Source: Rhodococcus sp. G-MC3 (lineage in GTDB: Bacteria > Actinomycetota > Actinomycetes > Mycobacteriales > Mycobacteriaceae). From it: a stretch of DNA of 64,000 nucleotides. The stretch covers positions 186,001 through 250,000 of the forward strand of contig NZ_JASISW010000003.1 in the NCBI RefSeq assembly GCF_030063335.1, written 5' to 3'. Both the position numbers and the translations under genes were made by a program. Shown here piece after piece: positions 22,435 to 29,683 of this stretch. How positions within the stretch are numbered: position 1 is the stretch's first letter; the number at the start of each line of letters is the position of its first letter. The notes beneath the pieces are model-generated. The model was given only the letters and a program-made list of their open reading frames with translations, did no database searches and was not told where the DNA came from.

Positions 22435-23448
22435 GTGTCCGATTTCGAATTTCGACGACGAGGCCTTCGCCTCGTTGCCAGTGTGTCGGTGGCGATGGTT
22501 GCCCTCGGTCTGACCGCCTGCAGCTCAGACTCCGACAACGACACTGCCGGTAGCGAACCGGCAGTAAGCGAGACTCGGGTGGTCTCCACCGACAAAGGCG
22601 ATGTGACGGTTCCGGCCGACCCGCAACGCATCGCGGTGCTCTCCGCCGGTTTCGCTGGATACCTGTACACGCTCGACGCTCCCATCGCCATCACCGACAC
22701 CCGGCTGCTCGGAGTGACGAACCTCGATGGCGGGTTCCCTCCGCAGTGGGCCGAGAAGGCCGAGGCGCAGGGAACCAAGGAACTGCCCGCCGGTGAAGAG
22801 CTGAACATCGAGTCAATCGCACAGGCCGAGCCGGACCTGATCATCGCTGGCGGACAGGGTTACTCGGCAGTTCTGGCCAGCGAGGCGTACGACCAGCTCA
22901 CTGCAATCGCGCCGACTGTTCTGATCCCGTCGACGGTGAACACCTGGCAGGGAGAGTTGGAGGCGGTCGCCGAGGCAGCCGGCGAAAGCGACAAGGTCGA
23001 GGGCTTGCTGCAGGCATACGAGGACAAGGTCGCCGAGGTCAAGGGCTCCATCACCGTTCCCGGTTCCCCCGTCGCGTACTTCCTCTCGCTGAGCACCAAT
23101 GAGCCGTCGTTCATTCCGCAGACCGCGGCGCTTCCGACACTGCTGTCCGAGGTCGGTTTCGAACCGGAGGACATCATCGCCAAAGCGGGTAATCCGGAGC
23201 TGTACGGCTCGGGCGATTCGTTCATCGTCAGTCCCGAGTTGCTCGCACCTGTCGCCACCGCACCGGTAATGTTCGTCGTCCCGGTCGCGGGTCGCACACT
23301 CGCTGAGCTGCAGCAGGATCCGCTTTACACCGGCCTCCCCGCCTTCGCCGGCAACAAGGTCTACGAACTGCCCGCGACGAGCTATCGCCCCGACTACGAC
23401 GGGGTCATCGCAACGCTGGACGATATACAGGAGATGTTCGCCACGTAG
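22435..23448 (+). CDS. Ferric-siderophore-binding lipoprotein (FecB/FepB type)
   Basis: This 337-residue substrate-binding protein would capture the ferric siderophore outside the membrane and deliver it to an ABC importer. A basic N-terminus and hydrophobic stretch lead to the lipobox LTAC with Cys29, followed by a Ser/Asp-rich linker. The body has the two-lobed helical-backbone fold, with PADPQRIAVLS near the start and LAEAEP-like segments such as IAQAEPDLIIAG. GTG 22435, with AAAGGA six bases upstream, is preferred over an in-frame ATG at 22414. No permease or ATPase gene follows, so it must use a transporter encoded elsewhere. It lies 80 bases after the NRPS. Confidence 0.9.
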   Translation: MSDFEFRRRGLRLVASVSVAMVALGLTACSSDSDNDTAGSEPAVSETRVVSTDKGDVTVPADPQRIAVLSAGFAGYLYTLDAPIAITDTRLLGVTNLDGGFPPQWAEKAEAQGTKELPAGEELNIESIAQAEPDLIIAGGQGYSAVLASEAYDQLTAIAPTVLIPSTVNTWQGELEAVAEAAGESDKVEGLLQAYEDKVAEVKGSITVPGSPVAYFLSLSTNEPSFIPQTAALPTLLSEVGFEPEDIIAKAGNPELYGSGDSFIVSPELLAPVATAPVMFVVPVAGRTLAELQQDPLYTGLPAFAGNKVYELPATSYRPDYDGVIATLDDIQEMFAT

Positions 23449-23456
23449 TCGTTGGA

Positions 23457-23480
23457 GGGTCGGCGGACACCTGCCGACCC
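23457..23480 (+). other. Small stem-loop between lipoprotein and carrier-protein genes
   Basis: GGGTCGGC (23457-23464) pairs perfectly with GCCGACCC (23473-23480) around an 8-base loop, a few bases after the lipoprotein stop. No T tract follows, so it is more likely an mRNA-stabilising or partial termination hairpin within the operon than a full terminator. Confidence 0.5.
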
Positions 23481-23496
23481 TGTGCTCGGCATTCTC

Positions 23497-23524
23497 GATG
23501 CCCATACAGAGATGCCCATACAGA
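23497..23524 (+). repeat. Perfect 14-bp tandem direct repeat before the carrier-protein gene
   Basis: GATGCCCATACAGA occurs twice in tandem, ending 13 bases before the GTG of the aryl carrier protein gene, and the ribosome site GAAAGG follows directly. It may be a simple duplication or may tune translation. No function can be assigned from sequence. Confidence 0.75.
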
Positions 23525-23537
23525 AAGGTTTCTCACC

Positions 23538-23765
23538 GTGCTCACCCGCGAAATTGTTATCGGTGACATCGCCGTCGCACTGGATCAGTTACCGGAATCG
23601 ATCGGTGACGACCTCAATTTGCTGGACGAGGGCCTGGATTCGATCCGCATCATGGGTCTGGTGGAACGGTGGCGGTCTGCCGGTGCACCGGACGTCGACT
23701 TCCCAACGCTGGCAGCTGACCCCACCGTGGCGCACTGGGTTGCAGTCGCGCTCGGCGAACATTGA
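23538..23765 (+). CDS. Freestanding aryl carrier protein
   Basis: This 75-residue carrier protein would be modified with phosphopantetheine on Ser35 in the motif LLDEGLDSIRIM, then loaded with DHB by the DhbE-type ligase and docked to the first C domain of the NRPS. The sequence around the serine and the following MGLVERWR and DFPTLAADPTV segments resemble the C-terminal carrier domain of EntB/DhbB, not a peptidyl carrier. It thus supplies the domain missing from the isochorismatase, some 16 kb upstream. The GTG start has GAAAGG nine bases before it. Confidence 0.88.
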   Translation: MLTREIVIGDIAVALDQLPESIGDDLNLLDEGLDSIRIMGLVERWRSAGAPDVDFPTLAADPTVAHWVAVALGEH

Positions 23766-23792
23766 TCGATCGAGAGAAAGAGGAGTTTTCAG

Positions 23793-25631
23793 ATGGCGGG
23801 GACCGTCCGTGAAGTACAAGTGTTTCCGATCTGTCTTCGAGAGTTGGACGTTCTCCGCGTCGAAGACGTGACCCCCGGCATGCGGCGGGTCACCGTTGGC
23901 GGACCGTCGATGGACAGACACGTCCGCGACGGCGTCGAGCTACCTCCGGTCCGTACGACCGGATTCGACGACGACGTCAAGGTACTCCCTGTCGACCCAG
24001 CAACCGGGACGCTACCGTTTCCGGTGCCGAAGAACTGCAACGACGGAACAGTCGACTGGCCCGCGGGGTCGTTCCCATACGGGCGCACGTACACCGTGCG
24101 CAGCTTCGACGAGGACAAGCGCGAACTTGTTCTCGACTTCGCCGCCCACGAAGGTGGTCTCGCGGCAACGTGGGCACGTACGGTGCGCCCTGGTGAGAAG
24201 GTTCTGGTAGCAGGGCCCAAACACTCATCGAGTCTCCCTCGTGAGGTGGACTGGATGCTGATCGCCGGAGACGAGACAGCCCTGCCTGCCATTGCGCACT
24301 GCCTCGAAAAGTTACCTGCGGATCTGCAGGCGACCGTGGTCGTCGAGGTGGCCGAACCGTCACACCGACAAGAGTTGACCTCGGCTGCCGCCGTGGACAT
24401 CACATGGTTGTACCGATCCGAGTCCGGGGGTGATTCTCGGCTCGTCGAGGCGGTACAGAACACGCAGTGGCGGCCGGGTCAACCGTATCTGTGGGTGGCC
24501 GGAGAGGCGCTGACCATCAAGCCACTGCGGCGGTGGGCGAAACTGGACAAGAAGATCGACAAGCGATTCGTCGAGATCGCAGGTTACTGGCGCAGGCGTG
24601 AGCAGAGCGCAGACACTCCCGTCGTCGATGCCGATGCTGGGGGAGACGCTGGATCGCAGCTGCACGAGATGTCGGAGCTGTTGCCTCCGTTGGTCATCAG
24701 GACGGCAGTCACGCTAGGGGTGTTCGCTGCCGTCGACAGCGGCGCCGACACGGTCGATGCCATCGCTGCGGAATGCGCTACGCATCCCGGAGCAACGGCG
24801 AAGCTGCTGCGCCACCTGACTCTTCTTGATCTGCTGGCGATCGACGGTGAGCTGTTCGCACTCACCGAGATGGGTTCCATACTCGCCGATCAGGACACGT
24901 TCACGAGCCAAGCGTTGCACTACGGCAGTATCCACACGCGGCTCGAACTCTCGTTTCTCGGGCTGACCGAGACTGTGCGAACCGGAATGGCCGCCCCGGC
25001 GCACAGTTTTGCCGTCAAGTCCGTAGAGCCGGGGTTCGCGGAAGACTTCCACGAAGAAGCTGCTTTCGGTGCGGTCTACCGAGCGCCTGCGTTGCTGGAC
25101 GCCGTCGACCTCGACGGTGTCGCCACCGTCGCGATGTACGGGGAAGGCGCGGGGGTATATGCCGACACGCTGGCCCGTCAACGCCCCGAGTTGAAGATCG
25201 GGCTCGTCGGGCTGCCCGCCTCGAACCAGCGCAACATCGCGGACGTCGCGCAGGCGCGCCGCGATGCGGTGCACTGCGTCGACGCCAGTGAGTTCACTGC
25301 GTTGGCAACCCCGGTGGACCTGGCGATTGCAGTCGATCTCGTTGATGCTCACCCTGATGTCGATGCACGCCTGCTGATCTCGTCGCTCGCAGCATCGGCC
25401 GAACGAGTGGTGGTGATCACCGACGTACTCGACCCGGCGACATCCGACGATCACGACACCGAGGAAGACTTGCTTCGATTGTGCCTGTACGGGTCCGGTC
25501 GTCGCACGGAAGCCGAGCTACGTGCGTTGATCAGCGCATCGGTCGGGGGCGATGTACGGTTCGGCAGCCTGGGGTGGGGTTCGACAGTGGTCGAGTTTCG
25601 GAGTCCAGCGAGGTCATACGATGACCGATAG
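23793..25631 (+). CDS. Siderophore-interacting reductase fused to a methyltransferase-like domain
   Basis: The N-terminal 270 or so residues are a siderophore-interacting protein (SIP/ViuB family) that would bind FAD and reduce Fe(III)-siderophore in the cytosol. The RTYTVR flavin motif is at 98-103, followed by DFAAHEGGLAATWA. After a short Asp/Ala linker comes a second half of about 330 residues. It begins with a winged-helix dimerisation region (MSELLPPLVIRTAVTLGVF, then DTVDAIAAECATHPGATAKLLRHL) and continues into a class I O-methyltransferase fold. The SAM glycine loop is weak (YGEGAG at 449-454, not DxGGGxG) and the usual catalytic His-Trp-x-Asp region is not recognisable, so this half may be non-catalytic. 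The ATG has GAGGAG upstream; the stop overlaps the next gene by 11 bases. Confidence 0.87.
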   Translation: MAGTVREVQVFPICLRELDVLRVEDVTPGMRRVTVGGPSMDRHVRDGVELPPVRTTGFDDDVKVLPVDPATGTLPFPVPKNCNDGTVDWPAGSFPYGRTYTVRSFDEDKRELVLDFAAHEGGLAATWARTVRPGEKVLVAGPKHSSSLPREVDWMLIAGDETALPAIAHCLEKLPADLQATVVVEVAEPSHRQELTSAAAVDITWLYRSESGGDSRLVEAVQNTQWRPGQPYLWVAGEALTIKPLRRWAKLDKKIDKRFVEIAGYWRRREQSADTPVVDADAGGDAGSQLHEMSELLPPLVIRTAVTLGVFAAVDSGADTVDAIAAECATHPGATAKLLRHLTLLDLLAIDGELFALTEMGSILADQDTFTSQALHYGSIHTRLELSFLGLTETVRTGMAAPAHSFAVKSVEPGFAEDFHEEAAFGAVYRAPALLDAVDLDGVATVAMYGEGAGVYADTLARQRPELKIGLVGLPASNQRNIADVAQARRDAVHCVDASEFTALATPVDLAIAVDLVDAHPDVDARLLISSLAASAERVVVITDVLDPATSDDHDTEEDLLRLCLYGSGRRTEAELRALISASVGGDVRFGSLGWGSTVVEFRSPARSYDDR

Positions 25632-26514
25632 CAAGCGTGGTTTCTACTTTGCCGATGTCGTTGCTGTGAAACAGCTTACGACGCACATGGTGCGGGTGAC
25701 GTTCGGCGGCGAGGACGTCGCGCAGTACGTATCCATCGGCGCACCCGACGAATGCGTGACGCTGTTCTTCGCGCGCGCCGGTGAGGACGTACCGCCTGCC
25801 ATGACCGAGGTCGACGGCAAGTGGTGGTACTACGACGTCGAGCCCGTCCCCGAGGGGCGCAACTACACCGTCCGTCGATTCGATGCTGCCGCAGGACAAC
25901 TCGTCATCGATTTTTTCGCGCACGAGGGCGGCGTCGCAGCTACCTGGGCACTGAATGCAGCGGTGGGACAAACCATTGTGTGGACACGCCCACGATCCTG
26001 GTACGGCGTCCCCGAGACCGCTGACTGGCAATTGTTCCTTGCCGACATGACCGGGCTTCCGGCGCTCGGACGCATCATCGAGGAATTACCGGCAGGCGCG
26101 ACAGCCCACGCCATCGTCGAGGTGCTCGAACGCGGGGACATCCAGCAGTTCGAGACCGCGGGCGATGTCACCTACGACTGGCGAATCGGATCCGGCAACG
26201 GTGATTCGGCGAGCGTGCTCGACGACGCGGCGAAGCAGTACGAGCTTCCGGACGGCGAAGGTTACATCTGGTTCGCGGGCGAGGCGGCGTGCTCGCGCAC
26301 GGTCCGAAAGTACTTCCGTAAGGAACTCGGATACCCGGTCACGCAATTCGAGATCATCGGATACTGGCGGGCGAACTCGGAGCTGTGGTTGGAGAAGTAC
26401 AAGAAATACCAGGAAGAGGCGTTGTCGGTGTACAACGGCGCGCTGGAAGCCGGCCGTACCGAAGGCGAAGCCAGCGAAGAATTCGATGCAATGTTGGAGC
26501 GGGTCGGGCTCTAG
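25621..26514 (+). CDS. Siderophore-interacting protein (FAD-dependent ferric reductase)
   Basis: This 297-residue SIP-family protein probably releases iron from the imported ferric siderophore by reduction in the cytosol. It shows the flavin motif RNYTVR followed by DFFAHEGGVAATWA, a central SWYGVPETADWQLFLADMTGLPA segment split around the NADPH-binding fold, and the closing WFAGEAACSRTVRKYFR and GYWR motifs. The ATG at 25621 is chosen because it overlaps the previous stop and starts the conserved domain; an upstream in-frame extension to 25552 would lie wholly inside the previous gene. It closes the siderophore block and is followed at once by a palindromic repeat. Confidence 0.92.
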   Translation: MTDSKRGFYFADVVAVKQLTTHMVRVTFGGEDVAQYVSIGAPDECVTLFFARAGEDVPPAMTEVDGKWWYYDVEPVPEGRNYTVRRFDAAAGQLVIDFFAHEGGVAATWALNAAVGQTIVWTRPRSWYGVPETADWQLFLADMTGLPALGRIIEELPAGATAHAIVEVLERGDIQQFETAGDVTYDWRIGSGNGDSASVLDDAAKQYELPDGEGYIWFAGEAACSRTVRKYFRKELGYPVTQFEIIGYWRANSELWLEKYKKYQEEALSVYNGALEAGRTEGEASEEFDAMLERVGL

Positions 26515-26562
26515 CCATGTGAGCGCGAATACGTCCTCTGGGACGTATTTCCACGCACATGG
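26515..26562. repeat. Palindromic intergenic repeat, copy 1
   Basis: Two 22-base arms (26515-26536 and 26541-26562) flank a TCTG loop; the outer CCATGTG/CACATGG and inner TACGTCC/GGACGTA segments pair. It starts right after the SIP stop. Near-identical elements occur at 31797, 39385 and, more diverged, 40748. A role in termination or mRNA 3'-end protection is inferred from position. Confidence 0.8.
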
Positions 26563-26574
26563 TGGACTTACCGG

Positions 26575-27318
26575 GTGAGTTCCTCCCTGGCCGAGCCCGG
26601 CATTCCGTTGGCAGTGTTGTGCGTTGTCATGGTGTTGCTGGCGGCGTTGGTGTACCGGATCTCGGCAATCGGGGAGGTCTGGACGGTTCCGTCTGCTGCG
26701 GTGCGCGGGTTCCTGCAGTTGGCCGCCGTGTCGCTGATTCTCGCTGCGGCACTGGCACATCTTTGGTCGTCGTTGCTGGTTCTGCTGGTGATGTTCGGGG
26801 CGGCCGCTTTCACGTCGATCCGGCGATCGGAAGCCGGCCGGTCCGGGCTGTGGCTCATCCTCCCTCTCGGGGTGGGAGTTGGCGTCGTGATGCCCCTGTG
26901 CTTGCTCACCGGGGTCGTTCCCATCCAGGGCATCGCAATCGTTCCTGTCGGCGGCATCATTCTGGGCGGAACGATGACCGCGACGTCTCTGTCGGCCCGT
27001 CGAGCACTGGATGCTGTGACGGACCGGCACGGCGAAGTCGAAGCAGCGCTCAGTCTCGGCCTTCTCGAACGTGACTCGCGCCTCGAAGTGGTTCGGCCGA
27101 CTGCATCCGATGCACTGCTTCCAGGCCTCGATCAGACTCGCACCGTAGGACTGGTGACGTTGCCCGGCGCGTTCGTCGGGGTGCTGTTGGCGAGTGGATC
27201 GGCCATTCAAGCAGGCGCAGTGCAAATTCTTGTTCTGACAGGTCTGCTGCTGGCTCAGACCCTCGCCGTCACGCTGACCGTCGATCTGGTGTCACGGGGT
27301 CGGGTTCACCGGTCTTGA
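26575..27318 (+). CDS. FetB/YbbM-family (UPF0014) membrane permease
   Basis: This 247-residue integral membrane protein has about six or seven hydrophobic segments and the family signature TLPGAFVG near residue 200, together with PVGGIILGGTMTATSL. In E. coli the relative FetB pairs with the ATPase FetA in iron export that protects against oxidative stress. No FetA-like ATPase gene is adjacent here. Its place directly after the siderophore genes suggests a metal role, but the substrate is unproven. The GTG start has GGTGGA eight bases upstream, inside the end of the palindromic repeat. Its 3' end overlaps the convergent MFS gene by 50 bases. Confidence 0.8.
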   Translation: MSSSLAEPGIPLAVLCVVMVLLAALVYRISAIGEVWTVPSAAVRGFLQLAAVSLILAAALAHLWSSLLVLLVMFGAAAFTSIRRSEAGRSGLWLILPLGVGVGVVMPLCLLTGVVPIQGIAIVPVGGIILGGTMTATSLSARRALDAVTDRHGEVEAALSLGLLERDSRLEVVRPTASDALLPGLDQTRTVGLVTLPGAFVGVLLASGSAIQAGAVQILVLTGLLLAQTLAVTLTVDLVSRGRVHRS

Positions 27319-28735
27319 CGTGGCCGGGCATCAGCGTCGCCGCAACCAGCATCAGCACCGCAGCACCGACGATACCCAGAAAAACCAGGTGGATGGCGTC
27401 GGAGAGCTGGCTCGGATCCGGGTCACCCGGCCCGGAGATGCGCGAGTTCACAACCGCGCCGAAGATCGCGACCCCCACTGCGCTCCCGATCGACCGAGCG
27501 AACATATTGGTCGACGTCGCGACGCCTCGTTCCTCCCAATCGACGCTGGACTGCGCGGCGATCAACGTGGGGCTCGCTGCGAGACCCATCCCGAGGCCGA
27601 CGACAAAGCACATCGCCGCGACCTGCCAAATCTGTGAATCGGCCGTGATGAGCGTCGCCATTGCGGTCCCGACCACGGTGATCGCCGCGCCGGTCGTCGC
27701 CGTCGCGCGGAATCCGAAACGGAGATAGACCCTGCCCGACATCGACGCCGCGATGGGCCACCCCATCGTCAAGGTCGCCAGCGAGAACCCCGCGACGATC
27801 GCCCCGGTACCGAGGACGCCTTGCACGAACGTCGGAACGTAGGACGTCAACCCGAGCACAATCGCGCCGACGAGCAGTGAGACCGTGCTTGACACCACCA
27901 GTACGCGTCGGGTGAACACCCATAGTGGCAGGATCGGCTCCTCGGCGCGTGTCTGCTGCCAGGCGAACAGTGCGAGCGAGGCGATGCCGAGAGCGAAGAT
28001 CGACATGGAGATCGCGGAGAACCAACTCCAGGACTGACCGCCTTCGAGCAGCGCCAGCAGTATTGCCGCGGCTCCGACCGTGAGGAGGCCGGCACCCAGA
28101 TAATCGATCTTCGGTTTGCGACGAGTCATCTCGCCCTCGTGGAATCGTCTGATCAGCATCCACGCCGCGAGGCCGCACAGCGGAATGTTGACGAAGAAGA
28201 TCCAGCGCCACGACAGGAACTCGGAGAAGATGCCGCCCAAGGCAGGCCCGAGCACCGAGGAGATAGCCCACACGCTCGCGAGGTACCCCTGCACTTTGGC
28301 GCGTTCGCGCAGCGTGTAGATATCGCCTGCGATGGTGATCGACATCGGCTGGACAGCCCCCGCGCCCAGCCCTTGGATTGCTCGAAACGCGATCAGGGCC
28401 GGCATGCTCCACGCGAGCCCGCAGAGAATCGACCCGATCAGGAACACGCCGATGCCCCACAGCATGATCTTCTTGCGTCCGAACAAATCTGCGAGCTTGC
28501 CGTAGATCGGAACGGAGACGGCCTGGGCCAGCAGGTAGATGGAGAACAACCACGGGAACTGGCTGAAGCCGCCCAGGTCACCGACGATGGAGAGCACCGC
28601 CGTCGCGATGATCGTCGAATCGAGGGCGACGAGCGATGTGCTGAGCATCAGCGCGATGAGTACCGGGCCACGTTCGGATCGGAACCCGACGGCCGCCACT
28701 TCGCCGCTGCTTTCGTGTTCACTGTTCGTTGCCAT
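27269..28735 (-). CDS. DHA2-family (14-helix) MFS drug exporter
   Basis: This 488-residue proton-driven exporter has about 14 predicted membrane helices. Motif C/D1-type signatures are present: ALDSTIIATA in helix 1, GKLADLFGRKK in loop 2-3, and RAIQGLGAGAVQP in helix 4. It resembles mycobacterial EmrB-like Rv0783c, which also neighbours the ptrB genes, so this is probably an ancestral neighbour and not part of the siderophore locus, although siderophore efflux is conceivable. ATG 28735 is preferred, with AGGAGAA about 12 bases upstream; an upstream GTG at 28759 would put that ribosome site inside the gene. It diverges from purC. Confidence 0.86.
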   Translation of the reverse strand: MATNSEHESSGEVAAVGFRSERGPVLIALMLSTSLVALDSTIIATAVLSIVGDLGGFSQFPWLFSIYLLAQAVSVPIYGKLADLFGRKKIMLWGIGVFLIGSILCGLAWSMPALIAFRAIQGLGAGAVQPMSITIAGDIYTLRERAKVQGYLASVWAISSVLGPALGGIFSEFLSWRWIFFVNIPLCGLAAWMLIRRFHEGEMTRRKPKIDYLGAGLLTVGAAAILLALLEGGQSWSWFSAISMSIFALGIASLALFAWQQTRAEEPILPLWVFTRRVLVVSSTVSLLVGAIVLGLTSYVPTFVQGVLGTGAIVAGFSLATLTMGWPIAASMSGRVYLRFGFRATATTGAAITVVGTAMATLITADSQIWQVAAMCFVVGLGMGLAASPTLIAAQSSVDWEERGVATSTNMFARSIGSAVGVAIFGAVVNSRISGPGDPDPSQLSDAIHLVFLGIVGAAVLMLVAATLMPGHVKTGEPDPVTPDRRSA

Positions 28736-28785
28736 TAGCAACCATTGTTCTCCTGTCACACACGCGGAGCTTCATCAGGCCCAGA

Positions 28786-28791
28786 TAGGGT
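28786..28791 (+). promoter_or_regulatory. Putative -10 element of a leaderless purC promoter
   Basis: TAGGGT fits the actinobacterial -10 pattern TANNNT. It ends 7 bases before the purC GTG, so transcription would start at or next to the start codon, giving a leaderless mRNA. No convincing ribosome site lies between. The same arrangement precedes pabC. Confidence 0.5.
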
Positions 28792-28798
28792 TGACTTC

Positions 28799-29683
28799 GT
28801 GCGCCCAACTCTCAGCAGCTACCAGCATCTGGCCGGCGGCAAGGTTCGCGATCTCTATATCGTCGACGACGACCACCTACTCCTCGTCGCGAGCGACCGC
28901 ATCTCGGCCTACGACCACGTCCTCGATACGCCGATCCCCGACAAGGGACGCGTCTTGACGGCAATGAGTGTGTTCTTCTTCGAGGAACTCGGGGGAGTGA
29001 ACCACCTTGCGGGCGATCCGCTGGACGTACGCATTCCCCAGGAACTCCTCGGCCGCGCACTCGTCGTCAAAAAGCTCCAGATGGTGCCCATCGAATGCGT
29101 CGCGCGTGGCTTCCTGACCGGCTCCGGCCTGTCGGACTACCAGCGGACCGGAGCGGTGTGCGGCGTCGCACTGCCCGAGGGGCTCGTCGAATCGAGCAAG
29201 CTCGAGGAGCCGATCTTCACTCCGGCAGCCAAGGCCGCGCTCGGCGAGCACGACGAGAACGTCGATTACGACGCCGTCGTCGACAAGGTCGGCGCGGAGT
29301 TGGCGTTCAAGCTGCGCGAGGACACGCTGGAAATCTACGTGCGCGCGGCGAACTTCGCGCTTGACCGCGGAATCATTCTCGCCGACACGAAGTTCGAGTT
29401 CGGACTCGACGTCGACGGCAACCTAGTGCTCGCCGACGAGGTCCTCACTCCCGACTCCTCCCGCTACTGGCCAGCCGACGGTTATGCCGAAGGGCGCATC
29501 CAGCCGAGCTTCGACAAGCAGTACGTCCGTGACTGGCTCACCGGCGAATCGGGCTGGGATCGCCACGGCGACACCCCGCCGCCCGCACTTCCCGAAGAGG
29601 TCGTCGCTGCGACGCGTGCACGGTACATCGAGGCCTACGAACGTATTTCGGGTCTCAACTTCGAGGATTGGGTCAAGCCATGA
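28799..29683 (+). CDS. purC: Phosphoribosylaminoimidazole-succinocarboxamide synthase (SAICAR synthetase)
   Basis: This enzyme ligates aspartate to CAIR with ATP to give SAICAR in purine synthesis. At 294 residues it matches the family. Motifs include GKVRDLY near the N-terminus, SDRISAYD, the glycine-rich [17 protein letters not shown], and DTKFEFG with [10 protein letters not shown], which cover the nucleotide and substrate sites. The GTG at 28799 gives the standard N-terminus [14 protein letters not shown]; earlier in-frame codons would add an unusual extension. The stop overlaps the ptrB start (ATGA). Confidence 0.96.
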   Translation: MRPTLSSYQHLAGGKVRDLYIVDDDHLLLVASDRISAYDHVLDTPIPDKGRVLTAMSVFFFEELGGVNHLAGDPLDVRIPQELLGRALVVKKLQMVPIECVARGFLTGSGLSDYQRTGAVCGVALPEGLVESSKLEEPIFTPAAKAALGEHDENVDYDAVVDKVGAELAFKLREDTLEIYVRAANFALDRGIILADTKFEFGLDVDGNLVLADEVLTPDSSRYWPADGYAEGRIQPSFDKQYVRDWLTGESGWDRHGDTPPPALPEEVVAATRARYIEAYERISGLNFEDWVKP

